Positions 33,619 through 45,884 of a stretch of 64,000 nt of DNA are shown one piece after another. Position 1 is the first letter of the stretch. The number at the start of each line of letters is the position of its first letter. Below the pieces are notes generated by a model. That model worked only from the letters and a program-made list of their open reading frames with translations. It ran no database searches and was not told the origin of the DNA. Origin of the DNA: Azolla caroliniana (lineage: Eukaryota; Polypodiophyta); contig JBHGNT010000003.1 of the NCBI GenBank assembly GCA_043228905.1, positions 3,906,001 to 3,970,000 of the forward strand, in the 5' to 3' direction. Position numbers and translations under genes: made by a program.

Positions 33619-34860
33619 ATTGTTGTATTAGGCCCTTTAAAGTATACATGTATATATAAGTTAAGGAGAAAATTAATGTAAAAGTTAAGGCTCATTTTTG
33701 CCCCTCTACCAAATTTGCCATCTTGAGTTTGTGTGCTGTAAATCTCTATGTCGTCTCATTGTGCCTTTGAGTGTTTTATTACTCTATGGTGGTGTAGATC
33801 TTTAGTTCATAGTTCAATGTCCCCACCTTCAACAAAGGTTCTTTTCACGCTCTAACATAGAGATATATTTTCCCAAATCTAATGTCCAAAACATCTCTTG
33901 ATTAGAGAAGGACTTCCTTGGCCTCTTCTACTTGATCATTTGTAATCTTGAACCTCTTGGTGATGTAGTCCAGGTCCAAGAGCATTAAACTATAGAGAAG
34001 ATAAAGAACTGCAATTCGAACTTTTGAAGCCATTTGCAAATACTAGGAAATGAAGTGAAAATCAGATTAATGTTGTGGTGTACTGGTATAAATCCTTGAA
34101 CTCTGATTGTTCGGATTAATGTCATGTTATAATAATATAAATTCTTTGTAATGTTAATCGTTTATGATGTAAATCCCCTGCAAGAGAGGCATAATGGTCC
34201 CACAATGCGATGCAGACAATCTTCTCCTTCCATCCCACATCTTTCCTTCTTCTAATGGCACTTGGTTTTTATTGCCATTTGGCTTGACATTACGTATTTC
34301 TTTATCTACTAAAACACTTGGTAGAATATTTTACTAGATAAAGAAATATAATCCGTCTTCATCTTCCCCATTTCTAGCAATGATAAATTATTCAGTAGAG
34401 TGTCTGACGATGGGGTATAGATTGGATCGTACTTCAATCCTTGATTATTGCCCTAAAAGTATAGTATGTTCCCAATAATGAAGATTCTAGAGAAAAGAGA
34501 ATCATTACTGGGCAAATCTGTTAGGAAGTTTTTGCTGTTTCTGCATATAGATGATACCCTATTTGTCTTGTTTACTTATGTCCTATTTCTATGATTTTCC
34601 AGGAATTTGAAGCTTTCATTGTTGATTCATAGACATTTAAAAAAGACCCCCACACACACAAGCAATGGACGAGGAACTCAATATATGTAGCCATGGATCA
34701 AGGATGGGAAGAGAAAAAATTTACTTCTCCGGATAGTAATAGCAGACACCAATGATTCGTCTTCTGTGTTCTCCAATTCTACCAACTACTTTGTGCCTTC
34801 ATATCTAAAACATTTGGAATTCGATCATTTCTAAAGTATCGATCAAGCCTCATATTCGAC
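33619..34860. other. Intergenic, no gene seen
   Basis: AT-rich single-copy-looking sequence after copia-2. No long ORF, RNA gene or element end was recognised. Confidence 0.45.
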
Positions 34861-34874
34861 CATTCACTCAGCTA

Positions 34875-35430
34875 ATGCAAGATGTATTATTCAACCATCT
34901 CGATTCTTCAAGTAAATATAATATGTATCTACATAATCTTGAGGACGGTCTTATCCAAGAATCTCATCTAAATGATGGTTTGAATGTTTACACTTGGGTC
35001 TCAAAGCTTCCATTACGAATTTGTGGCAGAAATTATACTCTTTTGTCGAATAGGAAAGACAGATGTGGATGGTATTGTATGGCTTCTTAAAAAAGGGTTT
35101 CACAAATTTGATACAGAAACAAGATGGGTGATGATCAAGTAGCTGATTCTCTGATTGCTGCATGCCAAATTAAATTCATGGAGGCAAAAGGTGAGCTCAA
35201 GTCACAGACACTGTATGGATTGAAGGTTTTAGGTGAAGAGTTCTTCTTTCGTAGGATAGATTGCAAGGAAGATTATTAAGAAGAGATTCTTGCAAACAAG
35301 AAACCATCCAATGATCTCATTGTGTGTCAATATCCAAAATGCCAAGGGCTCCACATATCGAAACTTGATGATAGGAGGCTACCTCTCTATGTCTTCCACA
35401 AAGTAAGATAGCATATGCTCTCTATCTCCA
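34875..35430 (+). other. Possible exon debris of an unrecognised gene
   Basis: Two open stretches have codon-like composition. One reads LFNHLDSSSKYNMYLHNLED to RKDRCGWYCMAS (34875-35090). The other begins MGDDQVADSLIAACQIKF and reaches QYPKCQGLHISKLDD, then PLYVFHK at a GTAAGA splice-like site near 35403; it holds one in-frame TAA. They may be exons of a decayed multi-exon gene. I do not recognise the family. Confidence 0.3.
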
Positions 35431-36429
35431 TATCAGGATGAGTGAGAAAGTGAGTACATTATGATTAAATCAAAAAGAAATTATGGTTCTTTTCATAGTA
35501 AATTAAGTACCGAAACAAAGGTGTAAACCATTAAAATTGCTTTTAATGATGACAACATACAAATGAATCACAGGTTAAGAATGCCCAAGTAATATACACA
35601 AGTGATCTTTTGGCTCAAATGTGACCTGGTATACAAGACTCTTGAATTGAAATTGCTTAACCACTGTATACAACTGTGATTGTTTGCTTCCAAATGCAAG
35701 TGTACACAAGTTTTCAGTTTCACAAACCATTTAACTGATTAAGTACCTCAATCTTCGTCCCCTATCTAATATTAGTTTTAGTTCAAATTTTCACAAGAAC
35801 AAAGATGGATTATGATTGTAAGTCCCACCAATTTTCAATTTTCAAATTGGTTATTATCCTCTGTCATATCTTTGCTTTCTCATAATTATCGCAAGTATTA
35901 CCTGCCTTTTCTAATCGGCATTGTCAGAAATACACCAATCAGGCTACGTAGCTCTATGAAGTTTGATCTCTTGCTTGTTAACTAGATTGCCCTAACGTAA
36001 CAACGCACTTTTATGTTTTCCTGAATAATAGTGAAGCATAGCTTTGACCATATACTGGCATCAGATGACATGATGGTGTATGCATAATGTGGTCTTACAA
36101 TTGGTAATGATTCTTGACATTGCTTTTCGTAAGTAGATTACAAAGAGAAATTTGTAGTTGGAAACAGTTAATCGTAAATATATCTATATCTATATATATA
36201 TATATATAGGAAGTAGGAGGAGATGAAAATAGGAAGAAAGAGTTGAAGGCTTTGAAAGCTTTCATCCTTGCTCTCATTGTAAACTGTAACCCATTGTAAC
36301 TACGAAGATTCATGCCATGGCTGATTGGGTCATGTATGTCTTTTAATCTTCATGAGCATGTACCACCATGTTGCCATCAATGTATTCTAGAAGCCTCTTG
36401 GGCCATATTACCACAATCTCGATTTCTCG
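35431..36429. other. Intergenic, no gene seen
   Basis: AT-rich. A (TA)n run lies at about 36180-36210. No gene supported. Confidence 0.45.
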
Positions 36430-36508
36430 AGGGCTTCTCTGAACTCATTGGATTTTCCACCTCGTTAGGATGAATTTTGTGATGGGTTGGGAGATGAGGC
36501 CTCTCCAT
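36430..36508 (-). pseudogene. Roco first-exon relic E
   Basis: The minus strand reads MERPHLPTHHKIHPNEVENP and then SSEKPSR, aligning with the starts of copies A (MEKPHLLPPPHSLIL) and C (MEKSHHLPPPHKRIH) down to their VEKSR. The upstream flank to about 36600 (GCAAGAAAAGAAAG, AAGAATGGAAATG) also matches the 5' flank of copy C. Everything after about residue 28 is lost. It marks a former fifth Roco gene between D and C. Confidence 0.72.
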
Positions 36509-36599
36509 GGAAGGACTGGATGGATGTGTGGAGGGAATGCAAGAAAAGAAAGAGTTTGACTATGAATGAACAAGAAAAAAAGAATGGAAATGTAAAACA

Positions 36600-38190
36600 G
36601 AAAAGGGCTCGATGATGCCAAGGATGAATCAATCCAAGACCAAATTACAGGCTACATTGTCGAGATTCTTGGTTGTTGAAACCAGTTTTGGAAAAAGCTA
36701 TGCAGATAGATGATGTGAACGCAGTCACATAATCTCTTTTTCAGTTATCTTTATGTATCTTGGCATTTACTAATGGTTCATCTAAACAACTAAAAATCAA
36801 TCCCGGATGCTAATAGCAGTGATAAGAGCAACAACAACAATAGTCATAGTCATAGACCTTAGGTGCCACTGGTAGATTGAATCAGCACCAACTGTTAAAG
36901 ATACCAACAATGTGAAGATCCAAGATGTCTGACACAACTGGATTGTACATTGAGTTCATCAACTTATTTCAACTCACCTGAACAGTGCTTAATGCCCAAC
37001 TAGTCAAGATCGATCAAATCAAGCAGCCAATACACCTAGTTAATGCTAAAGAGGCCATCCTATATGCTTTGAATTGCTCCCCAAATTCTATTTTTCGAAA
37101 ATATTAATCACTAAAGAAGTATCTTCTCAAGCGCCCAAAATTTGCCTTAGGACAATTAACATATCAAGAAATCCATATATTCCTTTGTTGCTAATCACCT
37201 CCAACAAGTTGCCTCATTATCTAATATCATTCTCCATCCCATCTTCCATCATGACACCCGCATCTTTTGACCTAGGGGATTCAGACTCGTATTCAACAAG
37301 TCTATATGTATACATGCAGGATATGTTTCTAATCCTTTGTCTTTTTCCTTTCTTTTCCTCTTTGTTTGGTGTTTGTCTTTTACATTGCCAATACAAACTA
37401 GAGGTTTTGTTCTATACAAAATAAATGTATTATTTGGTGTAATTTGTTTGTTTCTTATCGATATTGGGTAGTATGGCTATTCATTTCTTAATGCACAATG
37501 TTTTAGATTTTTTGTGACCACCCAGAGTGAATGTGTTCCACGGCACAACTAACCTGTTTTATGGATATGTATTGGTCGAAAAGTAAGTGTTTTCGTTCCA
37601 ATTTGTGTATTGCATGTTATCTAACTGCTAGTTTGGTTTTAGAAAATATTGCTTGCTACATAGATGAATTCTTGTTTATCCTTCATATAAATCTGTTTTA
37701 TTCACCCTTGAGAGTATGCATAGGCTCCATCCATATGTGTCTGAAATAGATGTTACCTACTGATCTATGTCCGGGAGATCCACATGGAACACATTGTGAC
37801 TTTGAGCATCATGTCCTGTGGTCGTGGTCATTTCTATGATAGTCTGTAATCTAACAACTCTTCCGCCATTGAAAGTGTCATGCTAGCTACAATAGGTATT
37901 CTCAATGTATGTTTATCTATGATATCAATACTTCTTCATCCTTTACTAAATAATCTGTGTTAAAATCAGTGGTATCATGCTTTGATCTCATAATAATAGG
38001 CTGAGCAACGGTGCACATATTCAATCTATGTCAATACAATTCCCATGCTCAAACCTAGTATAGAGCTAGGTGGATCATTTACCTGTGATGTTAACCTGCA
38101 TTTGTACCTTACAAATTTTTTCTTGTAACTTAGAAATTTTAGAGACAGGCTGAATAATTTGTACAATGCCTGATCGTGCCTTTATTCTTA
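36600..38190. other. Intergenic, no gene seen
   Basis: AT-rich sequence with short ORFs of no recognisable family. No retroelement ends noticed. Confidence 0.4.
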
Positions 38191-38195
38191 TATAG

Positions 38196-38351
38196 GATGA
38201 ATTTTACTACCACTATATTTTGAAAAATGATCTATTTGGACTGGTTGTTGAAGCCTTCTTAGCAAATGGGTGTCGTTACAATCTTTTGGATTCAGTTGGT
38301 CTGGATCTTTTTAACACAATCCTTGTGGTTAATGAATTTCAATATATTTGA
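38196..38351 (+). pseudogene. PP4R3/SMEK-like exon relic
   Basis: After a TTATATAG splice-acceptor-like end, the frame reads DEFYYHYILKNDLFGLVVEA then FLANGCRYNLLDSVGLDLF. This is the conserved block of the SMEK domain of protein phosphatase 4 regulatory subunit 3 (in plants PSY2L), where the family has YIVKNNLF, then a short link and NGNRYNLLNSAVLELFE. The frame ends in TGA at 38349-38351 and no neighbouring SMEK exon is visible, so it looks like a captured or orphan exon. Confidence 0.7.
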
Positions 38352-38382
38352 ATGGACAAGAATATGACGACGAGCACATGCG

Positions 38383-38778
38383 TTGATTTATCAGGTCCTG
38401 TTTAGCCTGCATACTGCGGGTGGCTTTAATAATAGCTTGGACTCATACATTGTGCTGGATGATGCAAAATCTCAGCCGATTTATATAGTAGAAGAATATT
38501 ACGATAAGTTGAAACATAATCATTACTTGAAATATGTTCGAAAAGAGCTCCTAAAATCAAGAGACCTTATCCCAATAGGGAGAAACTATAAGCTAAATGA
38601 CTCGGGAAGGTTTTGCCTTACTTTCACTACGGATTTGTTCCCCACATATGTCAACTATTGGAAGATTGAATGCCTTGAATACTATTTACTCTCACTCATC
38701 GACTTGAGAATTTACGTGACCACGATTATGATGGACTCTAGAGTCATGCACCACCAATTTGTAGGGTTCTCCTCGTAA
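38383..38778 (+). CDS. Hypothetical ORF, unrecognised
   Basis: 131 residues with ordinary protein composition (DSYIVLDDAKSQPIYIVEEY, KYVRKELLKSRDLIPIGRNY, FTTDLFPTYVNYWKIECLEY). The first codons overlap a TTTATCAG acceptor-like site at about 38393, so it may be an internal or last exon. No domain is recognised. It lies 32 bases after the SMEK-like relic, but the two do not read like one protein. It could be a pseudogene exon. Confidence 0.35.
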   Translation: MIYQVLFSLHTAGGFNNSLDSYIVLDDAKSQPIYIVEEYYDKLKHNHYLKYVRKELLKSRDLIPIGRNYKLNDSGRFCLTFTTDLFPTYVNYWKIECLEYYLLSLIDLRIYVTTIMMDSRVMHHQFVGFSS

Positions 38779-38924
38779 AAAGAAACAACATTTATCCTTA
38801 GCCCATTCACTTGATCTAGTTGAAGATCATGAGGAAGTTCACAAGGCAACATCCATAGAATTTGTAGGGTTTGTTGAAGTAACTACGTTCTTTACATTTC
38901 TTGGTCTTCTTGATATGTTCATTC

Positions 38925-39170
38925 TAAGTGTTTTTCACTATTTTAGAATGTAGAGTTACGAACATAGAATCTAATTCAAGGGTCAACGTCAATGCATTCT
39001 ACAAGGTAAAACTGATGAACCGATATAAAAACTTATTAGGGATGTTTTTCACTATTTAAGAATTTAGAGTTACGTTCATAGAATCTAATTCAAGGGTCAA
39101 AGTCAATGCATTCTACAAAGTAAAAATGATGAACCAATATAAATGATATAAAAACCTGTTAGGGATGTAA
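38925..39170. repeat. Second copy of the 113-bp repeat
   Basis: Units start at 38982 (GTCAACGTCAATGCATTCTA) and 39096 (GTCAAAGTCAATGCATTCTA), a period of 114, preceded by a partial unit. Closely similar to 15174-15443. Confidence 0.85.
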
Positions 39171-40015
39171 TATATCACTTAAGAGATGAGATGTAAGAAT
39201 TTGATGCAATCTAACCTAGGCAAGAATATGATGAGATGTAAGAATTAGCTTTTAATAGTTTAAACTATAGGAATAAATCCAATGGATTTATAAATCTTTA
39301 AGATGCATGGGCCCTAACATGCTCAACCAAACCAATCCTTCCATGAATTTCTCTATAATCATAGTCTGCAGTCTCAATCGTGAAATTTCTTAGTAAAGCT
39401 CTTGAACATTAATAGTTACTACTCACTTCCCTATGTATTACATGATGTCACTTTTTTTTAATGGGTATCCTAGTTCAACTTAACCTCCAAAAACAATAAT
39501 AAAATCCATCTTTCTCTCACTCATTGATAAAGAGATTCGTATTGAGAACTTAAATCTAAGGTTTCACTAATGTTCTAATATGTGATTCATAACTATTTGA
39601 AGTGTTTTTATCTCATTTGATGTGCTTTTGTACATCGTTTCGCTCATTCAGTGGTAGATGAAGCCAAATTATGTTAAGATAGTTAAGGGAGCAGAGGCAG
39701 AATTTTCCTTATGTCTAATACCCTATTTTTGATAACTAAAGAGTACTTGTCAACCATTCTTGCAAGTTACAACTTCACTTGAGAAGAAGTTGTGCACTTG
39801 ACGCAACATACCTAGAAGAGACACATTTAATAAGAAAAAGACATTGTACACTTAATTGAAGTATACAAATAACCTTGATTAGTATCGGTTATAAAACAAG
39901 ACAATTATTTCTAGTTGCAGAATCCCATCTAAATTCAAAAAGTGAATATTCAAATGTTTATATTAAATATGGGCAATAGACCTTTCTATTTAAACCCACA
40001 TAGCAAATATATAAT
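39171..40015. other. Intergenic downstream of Roco C
   Basis: AT-rich, no gene. 39870-40015 resembles the sequence after Roco A and is probably the shared 3' untranslated region. Confidence 0.5.
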
Positions 40016-43000
40016 TTAACTTAGAGAGAAGGACCTTTTTCCTTCAGAGTGCATCTTGCATAACCATGCAACTTGAGTACTCCTGCCACCTTCATCATAG
40101 ATGGTACGCTTGAGATGGAACTTCTTAGCTATGTTTTGGTTTGTTAAACCTCCATTTTCTCTTAATATAGATGCCAAGCACTTTTGCCACTCTTTGGAAG
40201 CACACTCTAGTGTACTTAGAAATATATCCTTTTTTGATTCAAAACTATTTTGTATCATAGGATATTGTTTTGCTAGTTTGAGGTGGGTTGTCCAATCAGG
40301 AATAAAGGAGCTTCCAAGAGGCACCATAGATGAAATACCGAGTCGAGCAGCTATCGTCAACACATGAAACAAACCATTGATATATGGAAGAGCTTTGTCT
40401 AGATACTTTGAATGAGACTCTGACAAAGAGGTGAGAGTGATACCAAGCTGGTTTTCTACTGGGTGTGGCATTTGTTTATCCTCACAATATAATTGGATTC
40501 TTAGAAATTTGCCTCCCAAAATTCGAGGCACCCATCTCAAAAGTTCCTCAAAGGTTGACTCGGGAAACTTAGTCGTAAGGAGGGCAACACGAGGGAGTTG
40601 CTTCTCAGCCTCATTCTCTACAACCATTTTCAATAGCTTACTTATAGAGTTCTCAACCTTGTCCATAACATCATTCCTCATATATTGAAGTTCTTGATGC
40701 ATTTTGTCCAGTTCCTTGATCATTTGATCCATCTTATCATGTAACTTGAGGACTTCATTGTGAGTGACATCCATTTTATGATGTAAACTTAAAAGTAACC
40801 TTACCATAGCCTTACTAGATTGTACCTCTCTTGTCTCTTCTAAAGTTAATTGATCTTCTTGCATGAGGCCATATTCCAAGCTAGTCGTAATCACATTTTC
40901 ACGACTTCGATATTTCCTAGATTCATCGACAATTTCATCATTCTCCAATAATGCATCCCTCAACTCCACCTCAAACCATTCCTTATATGATTTGAGGACC
41001 TCCCCATAATATTCTAACCCGAGGAGATCAATTAAATCGCTTGATAATGGATAGGGCATATGCCTAGTCCGTTTCCAATCATATGATTCTTTCTCGCCTC
41101 GCTCAAGCTTTTTTCTTAATTGTTTCTTCAAATAAGTTACTTTCACGCATTGATCTTCTCTACCTTGCACCATTGATGGATAGAGTAAACAGTCAGGCCG
41201 GATGACACTCTCGATCAACTTGACCCCTTGCACACCGGTGGGTTGTGCACATATTGTAGTCAAGTTGGTGATGATACTCTTTTCCACTAAGGTTAAGTTA
41301 CTTAGCATGTCTTGTTGAGTATTATTTTGAGCCCGAACTAGGACATCTATGACATGGTTTGATATTGCTAGGCAGAACATGACGATGATCTCACTCTTTG
41401 GAAAACAAATGGATATGAAATCTTTGCCGAGTGTGATGTCAGCATTATGATCCTTAGATTGGAAAGCATTGCTAAATAATGCTTGAATTCTTGGAAATAA
41501 GCCTGGTGTAAAAAAGGTGAGGAATTTGTTCTCACACTCTAACCTTCTACCCATATACAGAAAAGTATCATTATCATCCATTCGTGTGGACCATTGGAGT
41601 TGTTCGACACCCACATCTGATAACATGGCTGGGATAAAGATATCTTCACATCTTTTGGGGACTTTGCAAGATAGGTGCATGGCTTCCATTAGGTCTACTA
41701 GTAATGAGCCCTTCACATTAGATTTGGTAATGGATTCAAACTTATGCTTTAGAAAATGCCGAGGGATGCATCCTTTGTCAAATCCAACGATACCCTTGGA
41801 TGCTCCAGACTTTGGGAAACCAATGAGGCTTCCTATAATCTCATTGCAAAACCAATTGGGATCGAGAATAATGTGTTTGAATCCGCTTATGTAGATGATC
41901 TTCCCAACCTCATTTAAGGACAAAGCGATGACATTTAATTTAGCTTTATCATTATTGCAGATTTCGATGAATTTCGTCCATGTAATAATTTGTTCATTTG
42001 TGGTCTTGGAATGATTCAAGAGATTTTTGCTTACTTGCGTGCAGATGTCGTAGATCTCAATACCTTGGAGTACACCTTTGGCAATGTTGAAAATACATTG
42101 TGCTATATGTTTGACAAAATCCTTCTTTCTTGCATCCACGTCAAAAGGAGGGTCCACAATTTGAATCACGGATTTGAATTCTGACCGAAGTGAGTTGATT
42201 GAATTTGAGAGAGAGCTCGAGACGAGATCCATTTGATCTGCTCGCGTGAATACCAGGATAACTTTCAGAGGAATGATGGATTGAGGGCTTTTGGAGGCGA
42301 GGAACTTGAGCCAGTACCTGAAGCTTGCTTCGAAGTCCCCGACTCTTTTCTCTGAACCTCTATCGCTACTTTGGCTGTTCATGGGGCTCCAAACGAACAT
42401 GAACATGGATGGAACATGATAAGAGCTTGTTGCTATGTCAGGGAACATGCAGTCGTGGAATGCGTGGAATTCTTGCTGGCCTGCCATGTCCCACAATGAC
42501 AGTCGAATTCCATCCTTTTTAATGGCTTGCACCTCGATTCCTTTTGTGCGTTCTCCAGCAAACAGGGCTTTCAACCTATCTCTCTTTCGACCATAGATGG
42601 AGCGCATGGTGGATACAAGGGTAGTCTTTCCTGCGCCAAACAACATGCAGTGCAAGTGTGTTAGTGTGTGTTTATCCTCATCAATCTGATTTTCAGTATT
42701 TGAGAGAGTGTGGCGGTCATTCATGTCTTGCCTGCGAATGGATCTCCGCAGATGAACAATCGGATGGAGGTCGCAGGCACTCGTTTCAAATCTGATCCCA
42801 ACATGAAATTGCGCTGGTTCCTCCACAGCTGTGCCTCGATGGCAGGGTCCTTCCTATGAAGGCCTTTAATGTCAAAGAAAGGAAGGCCGGACAGAGAGAG
42901 TGCATCCACTACTGCAACAGTAGCAGATCGGCTTAAATCACCTCTAATGTTGCGTAATTGAAGGCGGTATAATTGAGGAGGTGAGGAAGGGGTGTTTCCA

Positions 43001-43896
43001 ACTGTCTCCGCCCCCTTCTTTGGCGGTGCTAGGTGTCCCATGAAATCCATTAGCTCCTCCTCTGTCGTTCCCGGTGAACTGTATAAAGAGAGCTCTTTGA
43101 GATGTGGCCAGTGCCGCAGGAAACCAGTGCTTCTTCTCCAGTCAATGGGTACGCCATTTATATGCAGTATGTGGAGAGAGGCTGCGAGGGGTGAATGTGA
43201 GGGATGAAGGTCTGCCAATCTCCCCACAAACTCTCCGGAAGACACTCTCACACTGTCAAGGTGGAGGGATGTGAGGGAGGTGAAGTCGCGTAACAGCTCC
43301 ACGCACTCATCGCTCATTTTCATGGACTGAAGGGAGAGATGTTTGAGGCGTTTGTTTTTCTTGAGGGCACTCAGAAGACGATGAGTATCCTTAAATGATG
43401 GTGCCTCCATGAGGAGGCTGCTGGGGGCTGCATCGAGATCTGCGGCCTGAGAGAGAGCCTCAACCCAAGCCCTCTCCTCCTCTTGGGTTAGATTCCATCG
43501 ATACAGGAGGAGGAGATGGACAGCTCGTCCGGTGAGATTGGCGGCAGCTGTGAGGATGGCCATCCGTAGTTGTTCAGTTGTGGAGGCATCATCTCTGAAA
43601 TCGAACATGATGTCTCTGCTCCCCCATTCCCAAGCTCCATGTTTTACCCGTTCACCATATGTCCCATATGACCCATAACTTATCCCATTCTGTTTTCCCT
43701 TTTGAAGTTTGGTGGTATCCACAAGGAAGAGGTTCTCAACATTGGCGAGCTTAATTAGCAGATCATGAGAGGTTGAGGTTGAAGTGAGGTTGAGTAGAGA
43801 TGCTCTCGATTTCTCGACCGCTTCTCTGACCTCATCGAAGTCCCAGACCGTGTGGATGCGTTTGTGAGGGGGTGGGAGGTGGTGAGACTTCTCCAT
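40016..43896 (-). CDS. LRR-Roc-COR (Roco family) GTPase, copy C
   Basis: Two exons, 43896-42732 and 42630-40016, about 1259 residues. Same architecture as copy A: LRR region (RLKHLSLQSMKM, SLTSLHLDSV, HLKELSLYSS), P-loop ICGDPFAG joined to KTTLVSTM by splicing (G389-K390-T391), G3 DMAGQQEF, G4 FTRADQ, COR (IIYISGFKHIILDPNWFCNE), coiled coil (KLHDKMDQMIKELDKMHQEL) and the same conserved C-terminal region. The start used, 43896, matches copy A; the frame is open 21 codons upstream to another ATG (43959) whose extra residues have no counterpart. No stop interrupts it. Together with A it is the only Roco copy here that could make protein. It lies 35 kb from A with the broken copies between. Confidence 0.88.
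42631..42731 (-). other. GC-AG intron inside the P-loop codon of Roco C
   Basis: 101 bases. The minus strand reads CATTCGCAG then GCAAGACATG at the donor and TTTGGCGCAG then GAAAGACTACC at the acceptor, with CTAAC upstream of the acceptor. The donor fits the usual GC-intron consensus (AG-GCAAG) better than copy A. Position and phase are the same as in copy A. Confidence 0.88.
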
Positions 43897-45692
43897 GGAA
43901 TGAATGAATGAGTGAATGTGTGTATGTGATGGATGCAAGAAAAAGAAAGACCGTGACAATGAGTGAAGATGAAAAAGAATGGAATGAATGTGAAGGAAAG
44001 TTAAGGACGAGTCTTTGACGTTAAGTGAATGTGTTATGAATCATGATAATAAATGAAAATATTAGCCGATTATATTGTTATATTGATTTAAAGGTACAAA
44101 ATTGTGGCTTAGTAACAGGACATGACTTACTCTCTAAACCCTGAACCCCATTAGATAATGCGTATGCTCGTAAGAGAAGCTTATCCCATTATTTTTTAGT
44201 GAGAGGAAAACATGAGTTATTCTCTAAACTTTGAAACTTAGCTAATAATAGTTATCTAGTATGCTCATAAGACAACCTCATTTTATGATTGGCTTCCATG
44301 CAAGCATGCACTTGAGAGAGAGTTTAACATCCCATCAAATTTCCTACAACAAAGATCCTAACAAAAGTATATAAATATAAATATAATAGTAAATAGACTA
44401 TAGTACACATGTTGTAACTTGGTTAAACTTTGATCCTTCAAACGTAAGGAAACTTACATGATTGTCATCTAAATCGGTCTTAATGATGTTGTCCTAAGCA
44501 AAAGGTTTGAATTGAATGGGTTTAAGTTTACAATGCTTATGCCCATGTATAAGATGAATAAAGCTAGATTCAACCCACTAAACAAGGAACCTAATGTTGA
44601 ATTTTGATGAACCATACTCCACCATTGGTGGTGGAGCAACTATATTCATGGGTCACTTTCTGGCTCGAAGCTTATAATTCTAGGAACTAGTAGTGATCAA
44701 TATCAATGTGATGTCATAATTATTCGATATCACGATCTTGGTCTAGGTCGTGTGGTTGAGCGTTATAATTCAATATTGGGTCTATGTAAGCTCTCTGTCG
44801 TTTTCACTTCACTTACAATATTGAGGTGGTAGAAAAGTAAAAGAATATGGGGGTGCATTGGGCAATGTGTCAAAATGAAAGATATAATTATATCAATACC
44901 ATTATTAATAATAAATTCAATGTTCACCAAAACTACCCACATTACTTTAGAATTTCCTCCCTAATTTATTAAAGATACCTCCATTACATATGTCAAGATC
45001 TACCTAGATGTGCTAGATAGCAAGGTTTCTTTCTTACACATGGAGTAATTCATATTCATAAAGAGGCCCCGTAGATATTTATCCAACATTCATCTAGTAG
45101 TATAGTACCATTCAAGACAACTCTACTCCAACTTCCATGGCTCAAATAATGTTCAAGATGTATAGCTATTTATAATGACTATCGCAACCAACACATTGAC
45201 CTTTTTCGTGAAGCATTTCAAGTAACAAGAGAACTAAACTATTCACAAAAACATCCATTGGTTCAAGCAGGGCCTAAAATTGACAGGTTAGTCTTAAAGT
45301 TTTTTCACAGGCATTTTTTAAAGATGTATGTCCTATGACATAGATTGCAAAAACATAATATTTCATTTGACATATAGATTTTAGAAATGAAAAGCTCTAT
45401 GTAATGTTACATTGTTATATATTTCATTGCTATAGAAAGTACACAAAGATACACAAATCAACATAACTACCTCACAAAGATAATGAAATACGTAAAATAA
45501 ATATCATGTTAATGTATTTAAGCCAAAGCACAAACAAGATATTTATCGATAATCATAATCTATTCTTGCAAAGTGGATACAATAAACATATAAATTGAAT
45601 ACTTAATCATCATATATTCCGTAATGCCCAAAAAGATACAAAAATGTTTATCATACCGTAGCTCGTCTTACTAAGCATTGTGCATTATGTGT
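43897..45692. other. Intergenic upstream of Roco C
   Basis: The first 100 or so bases are the purine-rich leader shared with A and relic E. The rest is AT-rich with no ORF, RNA or element ends that I can support. Confidence 0.5.
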
Positions 45693-45884
45693 CTACTTCA
45701 ACGGTACCATCCTTCCATCTTTCTCTTCAAACCAAAGGTTAAATATATCCTTCCAACAAATGTTTGATATCTCTTGAGCATTTAAGGATATAAACATCAA
45801 AGAATCTAAAGTTTCCAAAGATAAACCATTTCTAATCTTGTTTTTTATGATATTTTGACGTGAAAAGCCTCGTTCACATGCAAC
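45693..45884 (-). pseudogene. hAT transposase C-terminal dimerisation relic
   Basis: The minus strand reads VACERGFSRQNIIKNKIRNG then LSLETLDSLMFISLN, ending LWFEEKDGRMVPLK and a TAG at 45693-45695. The ERGFS-x-x-x-x-IK-x-K-x-RN pattern followed by LSLETLDSLM is the hAT dimerisation domain found in hAT transposases and domesticated relatives. No BED finger, catalytic region or start codon is visible nearby; a TAG acceptor-like site precedes it, so it may be the last exon of a larger broken gene. Confidence 0.7.
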
